Part shown: in pieces, positions 57,411-64,000 of the stretch
Position numbering within the stretch: the first letter of the stretch is position 1
How the letters are laid out: every line of letters begins with the position of its first letter
Assembly (NCBI GenBank): GCA_020638495.1
Contig: JACKIN010000011.1
Coordinates: forward strand, 1 to 64,000
From: Geminicoccaceae bacterium
GTDB taxonomy: Bacteria > Pseudomonadota > Alphaproteobacteria > Geminicoccales > Geminicoccaceae
Length of the DNA: 64,000 nt
Direction of reading: 5' to 3'
Made by a program: the position numbers and the translations under genes
The notes under the pieces: model-generated
What the model was told of the DNA's origin: nothing
The model's input: only the letters and a program-made list of their open reading frames with translations
The model's database searches: none

Positions 57411-57791
57411 TTACTTGACCTCCACGGTGGCGCCGGCCTCCTCGAGCTGCTTCTTGAACTTCGCTGCGTCATCCTTGGAGACGCCTTCCTTGACCGCCTT
57501 CGGCGCCGCCTCGACCAGATCCTTGGCCTCCTTGAGGCCGAGGCCGGTGATCGCCCGGACCTCCTTGATGACGTTGATCTTCTTCTCGCCGATCGCGGCG
57601 AGGATCACGTCGAACTCGGTCTGCTCCTCGGCCGCCTCGGCGGCGACGGCAGCGCCACCGCCAGCGGCGGCCACGGCGACGGGGGCCGCGGCCGAGACGC
57701 CCCACTTCTCCTCGAGCAACTTCGAGAGCTCGGCGGCCTCGAGCACGGTCAGGCTCGAGAGATCGTCCACCAGCTGCTGCAGATTAGCCAT
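57411..57791 (-). CDS. rplL: 50S ribosomal protein L7/L12
   Basis: L7/L12 forms the stalk that recruits translational GTPases. The 126-residue product has the N-terminal dimer helices, an Ala/Gly-rich hinge (about 35-55), and the C-terminal domain EKKINVIKEVRAITGLGLKE. ATG at 57791 chosen, as GGAGG lies 9 nt upstream; an ATG at 57800 abuts that site. Confidence 0.98.
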   Translation of the reverse strand: MANLQQLVDDLSSLTVLEAAELSKLLEEKWGVSAAAPVAVAAAGGGAAVAAEAAEEQTEFDVILAAIGEKKINVIKEVRAITGLGLKEAKDLVEAAPKAVKEGVSKDDAAKFKKQLEEAGATVEVK

Positions 57792-57861
57792 TTCGGTCAT
57801 CCTCCAACGGGTCTTGCAAGGTCGGGCGGCCCAACCATCGGGCCACGGCAATCGGTTCGGT

Positions 57862-58371
57862 TCAGCCCAGCTCGGCCTTGGCCTTGAGCACGCGGGCGAT
57901 CTGGCCGCCGGGTGCCTGCAGCAGGCCGACGAGGCGGGTCGCAGGGGTGTTGATCAGGGACAGGAGCTTGGCGCGGAGCTCGTCGAGCGACGGCAACTCG
58001 GCCAGGGTCTGCACGGCGGCGGCATCGAGCAGATTGCCGCCATAGCCGCCACCCACGATCTTCAGCTTGTCGTTCTTCTTGGCGAAGGCGGCGATCACCT
58101 TCGGCGCTGCGACGGGGTCGGGCGAGTAGGCGATCGCCGTCGGGCCGGTGAGCAGCTCGCCGAGCGGCGCGTAAGCGGTGTCGACCACGGCCAGCTTCGC
58201 CAGGCGGTTCTTGGTCACCCGGAAGCTGGCGCCGACGTCGCGCATCTGCCGCCGGAGATCGGTCACCTCCGCCACGGTCATGCCCATGTAGTGCGTCACG
58301 ACGACGACTTCGGCTTCCTTGAAGATGGAACCGAGTTCATCGACGATCCTGGTTTTCTCGGCGCGGAGCAC
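57862..58371 (-). CDS. rplJ: 50S ribosomal protein L10
   Basis: L10 anchors the L7/L12 dimers and, with them, represses its own operon in E. coli. The 169-residue product starts with GTG at 58371 (family start RAEK) after GGAGG. It has VVVTHYMGMTVAEVTDLRR and a C-terminal helix for L12 binding. It follows a 228-bp gap with its own promoter and a strong hairpin. Confidence 0.97.
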   Translation of the reverse strand: MLRAEKTRIVDELGSIFKEAEVVVVTHYMGMTVAEVTDLRRQMRDVGASFRVTKNRLAKLAVVDTAYAPLGELLTGPTAIAYSPDPVAAPKVIAAFAKKNDKLKIVGGGYGGNLLDAAAVQTLAELPSLDELRAKLLSLINTPATRLVGLLQAPGGQIARVLKAKAELG

Positions 58372-58482
58372 GGACGGCCTCCAAATTTCAGCAGGAACGC
58401 GGGCACGCACGGCGACCCATGGCCACCGCTGCGCCGCCCGCCGGCACGAGTGAGACGAAGGCGACAAATAGCCCACGCGTGA

Positions 58483-58510
58483 CCCCACTCATCCGATCGG
58501 ATGAATGGGG
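58483..58510 (-). promoter_or_regulatory. 28-nt inverted repeat in the rplJ leader (possible L10-type leader)
   Basis: CCCCACTCATCCGA and TCGGATGAATGGGG are arms of a 28-nt near-perfect inverted repeat. The single mismatch becomes a G-U pair only in RNA from the minus strand, which is the strand transcribed toward rplJ. It lies about 28 nt after the predicted transcription start and 112 nt before the rplJ GTG. It could belong to the autoregulatory L10 leader. Confidence 0.55.
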
Positions 58511-58544
58511 GGAACCCGTAGACCCGCTGTTCTCAGGAGCGCGC

Positions 58545-58572
58545 AGCATAGCCGCCTTGTCCACTCTCGCAA
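58545..58572 (-). promoter_or_regulatory. promoter of rplJL-rpoBC
   Basis: On the minus strand TTGCGA (58572-58567) and TATGCT (58550-58545) are 16 bp apart, 4/6 in each box. The place between rplA and rplJ matches the E. coli PL10 promoter. Predicted start near 58538, leader about 167 nt. Confidence 0.5.
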
Positions 58573-58599
58573 GCAGTTTCTTTATCGGTGCCGGGCGGC

Positions 58600-59313
58600 T
58601 CACTGGCCTGCCGGGTTGGCGCCGACCAGGCTGGCCACCTCGAGCTTCACACCCGGGCCCATGGTCGAGCTCAGATGGGCGCGCTTGAGGTAGGTGCCCT
58701 TGGCACCCGCCGGCTTCGCCCGGTTCACCGCATCGACGAAGCTCCTGGCGTTCTCGGCGAGCTGCTCGGCGGCGAAGCTCGCCCGGCCGATGCCGGCATG
58801 GACGATGCCCGCCTTCTCGACCCGGAACTGCACCTGGCCGCCCTTGGCCGCCTCGACCGCTTCCGTGACGTTGGGCGTCACGGTGCCGAGCTTCGGGTTC
58901 GGCATCAGGCCGCGCGGGCCGAGAATGCGGCCGAGCCGGCCGACCAGCGGCATCATGTCCGGCGTCGCGATCACCCGGTCGAAGTCGATCTGCCCGGCCT
59001 GCACCTTCTCGGCGAGGTCGTCGGCGCCGACGATGTCGGCCCCGGCTGCCAGGGCCTGCTCGGCCTTGTCACCCTTGGCGAAGACCGCGACACGCAGCGT
59101 CTTGCCGGTGCCGTGCGGCAGATTGACCACGCCACGCACCATCTGGTCGGCATGGCGCGGGTCGACCCCGAGATTGAGCGACATCTCGATCGTCTCGTCG
59201 AACTTGGCGGTCGCCGCCCCCTTGATCGCGGTGATCGCCTCGCCGAGCTCGTACTGCTTTTGACGGTCGATGCCGGATGCCGCCGCCTTCAGTCGCTTGC
59301 CTGTCCTGGCCAT
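58600..59313 (-). CDS. rplA: 50S ribosomal protein L1
   Basis: L1 forms the mobile stalk that moves E-site tRNA and, in E. coli, represses the rplKA unit. The 237-residue product has FDETIEMSLNLGVDPRHADQ and RGLMPNPKLGTVT, all typical. 4 bp after rplK. Confidence 0.98.
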   Translation of the reverse strand: MARTGKRLKAAASGIDRQKQYELGEAITAIKGAATAKFDETIEMSLNLGVDPRHADQMVRGVVNLPHGTGKTLRVAVFAKGDKAEQALAAGADIVGADDLAEKVQAGQIDFDRVIATPDMMPLVGRLGRILGPRGLMPNPKLGTVTPNVTEAVEAAKGGQVQFRVEKAGIVHAGIGRASFAAEQLAENARSFVDAVNRAKPAGAKGTYLKRAHLSSTMGPGVKLEVASLVGANPAGQ

Positions 59314-59317
59314 CGGC

Positions 59318-59749
59318 TCAGCCCTCCACCACGTCGAGGCCCATCGATCGGGCCGAGCCGACGATCATCTTCGTCGCGGCATCGAGATCGGCGGCGTTGA
59401 GGTCCTTCATCTTGCTCTCGGCGATCTCGCGGCACTGCGCCACGGTCACCTTGCCGGCAACGGCCTTGCCCGGGGTCTGCCCGCCCTTGCCGAGGCCGGC
59501 CGCCTTCTTCAGGAAGTAGCTGGCGGGCGGCGTCTTGGTGACGAAGGTGAAGGTGCGGTCGCCGAAGGCGGTGATCACCGTCGGGATCGGCATGCCGGGC
59601 TCCATGCCCTGCGTCGCCGCGTTGAACGCCTTGCAGAACTCCATGATGTTCAGGCCGCGCTGACCCAGAGCCGGCCCGATGGGCGGCGACGGGTTGGCCT
59701 TGCCGGCCGGCACCTGGAGCTTGATGTAGCCGGTGATCTTCTTCGCCAT
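59318..59749 (-). CDS. rplK: 50S ribosomal protein L11
   Basis: L11 forms the GTPase-associated centre and is needed for RelA activation. The 143-residue product has GYIKLQVPAGKANPSPPIGP with the thiopeptide-site prolines, and a C-terminal RNA-binding domain ending near GSARSMGLDV. GAGGAG precedes the ATG. Confidence 0.98.
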   Translation of the reverse strand: MAKKITGYIKLQVPAGKANPSPPIGPALGQRGLNIMEFCKAFNAATQGMEPGMPIPTVITAFGDRTFTFVTKTPPASYFLKKAAGLGKGGQTPGKAVAGKVTVAQCREIAESKMKDLNAADLDAATKMIVGSARSMGLDVVEG

Positions 59750-59806
59750 TCACAGCACTCCTCTTCGCGGTGCATGCGCGCCGCTGCCGCGACGCTCCCG
59801 CTGCAA

Positions 59807-59827
59807 CGCCGGCCCCCCTGGCCGGCG
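59807..59827 (-). other. hairpin between nusG and rplK
   Basis: CGCCGGCC and GGCCGGCG form an 8-bp stem with a 5-nt loop, 7 bp after the nusG stop, followed on the minus strand by TTGCAGC. It is either a weak terminator or an attenuator that partly separates secE-nusG from the rplK genes. Confidence 0.42.
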
Positions 59828-59834
59828 ACGTGTC

Positions 59835-60365
59835 CTAGATGCGCTCGACCTGGGAGAATTCCAGCTCGACCGGCGTGGACCGGCCGAAGATCGAGACGGA
59901 AACCTTGAGCCGGCCCTTGCCTTCCTCGACGTCCTCGACGGTGCCCTCGAAGGTGCTGAACGGCCCGTCGGTGACCCGGATGCGATCGCCGCTGACGAAC
60001 GAGACGGACATGCGCGGGTGCTCGACGCCCTCTTGCACCTGGGCCTGGATCCGCTCCGCCTCGGCATCGGGTATCGCCTGCGGCTTGCCGCCGGCACCGA
60101 GGAAGCCCGTCACCTTGGCGGTGTTGCGCACGAGCGACCAGGTCTCGTCGTTGAGCTCCATCTTGATCAGCACGTAGCCGGGGAAGAACTTGCGCTCGGT
60201 GGCCACCTTCTTGCCGCGGCGCACCTCGACGACCTCTTCCGAGGGAACGAGGATGTCCTCGATCAGCTTGACGAGGCCCTTCTGCTCCGCCTGCTCGAGA
60301 ATCGCCTCCTTCACCTTCTGCTCGAAGGTGGAGTAGACGTGAATGATGTACCAGCGCGCCGCCAT
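59835..60365 (-). CDS. nusG: transcription termination/antitermination factor NusG
   Basis: NusG binds RNA polymerase and links it to Rho or to the ribosome through S10. The 176-residue product has the NGN domain (RWYIIHVYSTFEQKV; FFPGYVLIKM) and a C-terminal KOW domain (SGDRIRVTDGPFSTFEGTV). ATG at 60365 shares a base with the secE stop. Confidence 0.98.
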   Translation of the reverse strand: MAARWYIIHVYSTFEQKVKEAILEQAEQKGLVKLIEDILVPSEEVVEVRRGKKVATERKFFPGYVLIKMELNDETWSLVRNTAKVTGFLGAGGKPQAIPDAEAERIQAQVQEGVEHPRMSVSFVSGDRIRVTDGPFSTFEGTVEDVEEGKGRLKVSVSIFGRSTPVELEFSQVERI

Positions 60366-60562
60366 CAGCCGCCGAGCCCCAGGAGAAACTTGATGCTGAA
60401 GGCGATCACCTGATCCACCAGAAAGAAGAAAAGCGCCGCCAGGGCCGACATGACGAGCACGCTGATCGTGGTGACGATCAGCTCCTTGCGGGTCGGCCAG
60501 GTGACCTTGCTGATCTCCTGCCTGACCTCTCGAACGAACTGCGCGGGCGACGTCTTCGCCAT
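60365..60562 (-). CDS. secE: preprotein translocase subunit SecE
   Basis: The 65-residue single-span SecE clamps SecY. It has the amphipathic FVREVRQEISKVTWPTRKE and one C-terminal membrane helix, the short alphaproteobacterial form instead of the three-helix E. coli one. It starts 35 bp downstream of tRNA-Trp. Confidence 0.97.
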   Translation of the reverse strand: MAKTSPAQFVREVRQEISKVTWPTRKELIVTTISVLVMSALAALFFFLVDQVIAFSIKFLLGLGG

Positions 60563-60597
60563 CTGGATCCACTCTGATTTCAGCTAGGCGGGCCGAC

Positions 60598-60673
60598 TGG
60601 CAGGAGTGGAGGGACTCGAACCCACAACCCCCGGTTTTGGAGACCGGTGCTCTGCCAATTGAGCTACACTCCT
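60598..60673 (-). tRNA. tRNA-Trp (CCA)
   Basis: The 76-nt cloverleaf on the minus strand starts AGGAGTGTAGCTC, has the anticodon CCA in a CTCCAAA loop, a GGTTCGAGTCC T arm, and an encoded 3' CCA. Its place between tuf and secE is a common bacterial arrangement. Confidence 0.97.
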
Positions 60674-60724
60674 CCGGCGGCTCGCCGGGTCGACATCGCC
60701 CAGGATCGAGGACGACAGCCCGCG

Positions 60725-60744
60725 CCGGCGGCACGTGCCGCCGG
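60725..60744. other. perfect 20-bp palindrome between tuf B and tRNA-Trp
   Basis: CCGGCGGCAC followed by GTGCCGCCGG is self-complementary over 20 bp and would fold as an 8-bp stem with an ACGT loop. It lies about 98 nt after the tuf stop and 52 nt before tRNA-Trp. It may end the tuf message or guide RNA processing; no T-run follows. Confidence 0.5.
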
Positions 60745-60820
60745 GCGAGCCCGTGTCTCTAAGGCGTCAACCGCGAAAGGGCAAGCCCCTTGCTGTCGGC
60801 CGCCGGAGAGAACGCGCTCG

Positions 60821-62032
<1,212 letters not shown>

Positions 62033-62114
62033 GACCGGGTTCCCAGTTCTACCCTGCTCGAGGTGAGGTTGCCGACACGTTGTCCGGCTTCGGACCGTCG
62101 GGTACGTTGGTGGA

Positions 62115-62188
62115 TGGAGCGGGTGAGGGGAATCGAACCCCCACCGCCAGCTTGGAAGGCTGGAGCTCTACCGTTGAGCTACACCCGC
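62115..62188 (-). tRNA. tRNA-Gly (TCC)
   Basis: The 74-nt minus-strand cloverleaf starts GCGGGTGTAGCTC, has the anticodon TCC in a CTTCCAA loop, a GGTTCGATTCC T arm, and an encoded CCA end. It lies between tRNA-Tyr and tuf. Confidence 0.97.
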
Positions 62189-62223
62189 ACTTGACCTAAG
62201 CGACGTCGACGACCGTGGCGGAT

Positions 62224-62309
62224 TGGTGGAGGGGGTAGGATTCGAACCTACGTACGCGTACGCGGGCAGATTTACAGTCTGCTGCCTTTAACCACTCGGC
62301 CACCCCTCC
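62224..62309 (-). tRNA. tRNA-Tyr (GTA)
   Basis: The 86-nt type II tRNA starts GGAGGGGTGGCCGAG, has the anticodon GTA in a CTGTAAA loop, a long variable arm (CCCGCGTACGCGTACG) and an encoded CCA. First gene of the tRNA-tuf unit. Confidence 0.97.
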
Positions 62310-62341
62310 GGGAGTCCGCCTCGGGCGAAAACGTGCCGGGT

Positions 62342-62369
62342 GGTATCGCCTGATCCACTGTCTTGTCAA
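62342..62369 (-). promoter_or_regulatory. promoter of the tRNA-Tyr - tRNA-Gly - tuf unit
   Basis: On the minus strand a perfect TTGACA (62369-62364) is 16 bp from GATACC (62347-62342), and the predicted start is about 25 nt before tRNA-Tyr. It lies in the 71-bp gap to the divergent rlmB gene. Confidence 0.6.
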
Positions 62370-62380
62370 CTGGACGACCC

Positions 62381-63304
62381 ATGCCTCCCAAGCCTCCCAG
62401 ACGAGATGGCCCCGGCCGATCCGGTGGCCCCGAGCGCCCAGCCGGACCCGGCCGCCAGACCCGTGGTGGTGACCGACCGACCCGTGGCCCGCGCGAAGGC
62501 CAGCGACCGGGCGGCCCCCGCGATGGCGACCGACCGGGCGGCCAGCGACGCGGCCCCGAGCGGAGCCGGTCCGAGCGCCCGGCCCCGGACCAGCTCTGGC
62601 TCTTCGGCGAGCATGCGGTCCTGGCGGCGATCAGGAACCAGCGGCGCACCTGCCACCAGCTCCTCGCCAGCGAGGAGGGCATGCCGCGCATTTCCGAGGC
62701 GGCCGCCAGGCGAGGCCTGCACGTCACGCCCTGCCCCAACCCGGAGATCGCGAAGCGCCTGCCGCCCGGTGCGGTGCATCAGGGCCTGGCCCTGCACGTA
62801 GCACCCCTGCCGCAGCTCCAGCTCGAGCGGGTGATCGCCATCCAGCCCGAAAAGAGCCTGCTCCTGGCCCTCGACCAGGTGACCGACCCGCGCAATTTCG
62901 GCGCCATCCTGCGCAGCGCCGTCGCCATGGGCGTGAACGCCGTGATCGTGCCGGAGCGCCGCAGCGCCGAGCTTTCCGGCACGGCCGCCAAGGCTGCATC
63001 GGGCGCCCTCGACCTCGTGCCGATCGTCGAGGTGGTCAATCTCTCGCGGGCCCTCGCCCGGCTCAAGGAGGCCGATTTCCGCATCAGCGGGCTCGACGCC
63101 GATGGCGAGGTGACCATCGATGCCGCCCCCCCGGCAGCCCGCCGCGTGCTGGTCGTGGGCTCGGAGGGCTCGGGCATGCGCCGGCTGGTCGGCGAGCATT
63201 GCGACGAGATCCTCTCGATCCCGATCGACCGGCGGATCGACAGCCTCAACGTCTCGGTGGCGACCAGCCTCGCTCTCTGGAGCCTGACGCGGGCCGGCCG
63301 TTGA
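62381..63304 (+). CDS. rlmB: 23S rRNA 2'-O-methyltransferase RlmB (SpoU/TrmH family)
   Basis: RlmB methylates the ribose of G2251 in the 23S P loop. In the 307-residue product residues about 70-145 form the substrate-binding domain (LWLFGEHAVLAAI), and the rest is the SPOUT domain with LDQVTDPRNFGAILRSA, GSEGSGM and SIPIDRRIDSLNVSVA, i.e. all three motifs. Residues 1-70 are an unusual Arg/Gly/Pro-rich, likely disordered arm. ATG at 62381 chosen over TTG at 62363. The gene is divergent from the tRNA-tuf unit. Confidence 0.93.
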   Translation: MPPKPPRRDGPGRSGGPERPAGPGRQTRGGDRPTRGPREGQRPGGPRDGDRPGGQRRGPERSRSERPAPDQLWLFGEHAVLAAIRNQRRTCHQLLASEEGMPRISEAAARRGLHVTPCPNPEIAKRLPPGAVHQGLALHVAPLPQLQLERVIAIQPEKSLLLALDQVTDPRNFGAILRSAVAMGVNAVIVPERRSAELSGTAAKAASGALDLVPIVEVVNLSRALARLKEADFRISGLDADGEVTIDAAPPAARRVLVVGSEGSGMRRLVGEHCDEILSIPIDRRIDSLNVSVATSLALWSLTRAGR

Positions 63305-63330
63305 CGGCGGGGGCGTCGAGGCCCTAAGCC
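63301..63330 (+). promoter_or_regulatory. possible promoter of tRNA-Thr
   Basis: TTGACG (63301-63306), which overlaps the rlmB stop, is 18 bp from TAAGCC (63325-63330). The expected start lies 2-4 nt before the tRNA. The -35 is good, the -10 weak. Confidence 0.42.
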
Positions 63331-63339
63331 ACGATCCGT

Positions 63340-63415
63340 GCCGGCGTAGCTCAGCTGGTAGAGCAACCGCCTTGTAAGCGGTAGGTCGCGGGTTCGAGCC
63401 CTGCCGCCGGCACCA
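63340..63415 (+). tRNA. tRNA-Thr (TGT)
   Basis: The 76-nt cloverleaf starts GCCGGCGTAGCTC, has the anticodon TGT in a CTTGTAA loop, a GGTTCGAGCCC T arm, and an encoded CCA. It is on the strand opposite to the tRNA-Tyr/Gly cluster. Confidence 0.97.
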
Positions 63416-63420
63416 GCACT

Positions 63421-64000
63421 TCAGCAGCGCTCACACCAGAGAAACGCGGTCTGACCCGCCCGTGGATCGGGCCGCGGCGAGACGATGACGAGGTCGCCCG
63501 GTGCCTCGACCGGCCGGCCGCCGTCCATGGCCACCACCTCGCCTTGCCGCACCGCGACGAAGCCCGTCGACGGGATGCGGAGCACGAAGCGGTCGGTCAG
63601 CGCGATGCAGGGCTCCTTCGTGCGAAAGCGCTCGATCGAGGCATTCGGTCGCGCCGGAACACGCCCTTGAACCACGTCGAGGAAGCGGCGAGCGGCCTCG
63701 AGCGCCACCCCGGCACTCGCCGCAGCGTCGTGGGTGCCGCATTCGACGGTGACCGCGACGGCCGGATGACCGGGGTCGGAGAACCGGCCATAGTCCGTGA
63801 GATGCCGGCCGTCGACGCAGCCGCCCGGCATGAGCTGCTGGGTCGGCGGCCAGGCCATGCGATCGGCGAGTGCCCGGGTCTTGGCGAGATCGGCGATGAC
63901 GAAGAAGGGCCGGGCGACGAAGGTCGTCGTGTGCAGGTCGAGCACCACGTCCACCTGGCGCAGGAGCGGCCGCAGCTCGCGAGCCCGTGCCGCCTCGACG
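63421..64000 (-). CDS. succinylglutamate desuccinylase/aspartoacylase-family protein (5' end beyond window)
   Basis: About 193 C-terminal residues are in the window and the frame runs off the edge at 64000, so the start is not seen. DLHTT (third zinc ligand His) and TVECGTHD (catalytic Glu) mark the AstE/AspA zinc deacylase family. The first ligand motif lies outside. A C-terminal beta domain (about the last 80 residues) follows. The stop is 5 bp from tRNA-Thr on the other strand. Substrate unknown. Confidence 0.82.
   Translation of the reverse strand, partial: VEAARARELRPLLRQVDVVLDLHTTTFVARPFFVIADLAKTRALADRMAWPPTQQLMPGGCVDGRHLTDYGRFSDPGHPAVAVTVECGTHDAAASAGVALEAARRFLDVVQGRVPARPNASIERFRTKEPCIALTDRFVLRIPSTGFVAVRQGEVVAMDGGRPVEAPGDLVIVSPRPDPRAGQTAFLWCERC

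Noticed and set aside
60756..60784. TTGCCC-17-TAGAGA on the minus strand as a promoter for tRNA-Trp and secE-nusG
   Set aside because: Only 4/6 and 3/6 matches; readthrough from the tRNA-Tyr/tuf promoter explains expression as well.

Overview
This 64 kb window is chromosomal DNA from a GC-rich alphaproteobacterium, most likely a Rhodospirillales/Geminicoccales-type lineage (inference). The lineage rests on gene content and order. An ATP12-type F1-ATPase chaperone is present, a family confined to alphaproteobacteria and mitochondria. The alpha operon lacks rpsD and runs on into degP-like, rarA and rluC-like genes. Adenylate kinase is of the short, LID-less type and sits between secY and rpsM. 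No rRNA genes, CRISPR arrays, insertion sequences, phage genes or complete mobile elements were seen.

Layout. (1) 46-3747, minus strand: a compact sulfur operon, cysE - cysteine desulfurase - IscA-like carrier - [2Fe-2S] ferredoxin - mnmA, behind a strong promoter at 3874-3901. (2) 4037-10292, plus strand: alpha/beta hydrolase, tyrS, glnE, a Bcp peroxiredoxin and an O-methyltransferase. (3) 10371-24728, mixed strands: an accessory metabolic stretch with a 2OG-Fe(II) dioxygenase under a promoter overlaid by three 11-bp repeats, an APH-like/P-loop kinase fusion, cysK, sseA, an S9 peptidase with a small exported protein, two convergent HpcH/HpaI aldolases, a probable decayed TRAP permease end, an M81 (MlrC-like) peptidase, a Tat-exported oligopeptide-type binding protein, pcm, Uma2 proteins and a nitrilase-fold hydrolase. 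(4) 24725-30556: ATP12, a HAD phosphatase, a second Uma2 gene, an RluA-family pseudouridine synthase, rarA and a DegP-like protease.

(5) 30525-62309, all minus strand: the ribosomal/transcription supercluster. In transcription order it is tRNA-Tyr, tRNA-Gly, tuf, tRNA-Trp, secE, nusG, rplKAJL, rpoBC, a terminator, then rpsL, rpsG, fusA, tuf, the S10 and spc genes to secY-adk, and, from a separate promoter, rpsM-rpsK-rpoA-rplQ followed by degP-like, rarA and rluC-like. Sigma70-type promoters can be read upstream of tRNA-Tyr, rplJ, rpsL and rpsM. The two tuf genes look identical at the nucleotide level. (6) 62381-64000: rlmB, tRNA-Thr and the 3' part of an aspartoacylase-family gene that runs off the window.

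Most of the window is conserved housekeeping DNA and I see no clearly new multigene system. The best leads are the iterated operator-like repeats at the dioxygenase promoter, structured leaders in the ribosomal operons, the TRAP-permease remnant beside the aldolases, a CTG-initiated kinase fusion, and the sulfur-relay operon that runs from serine acetylation to tRNA thiolation.
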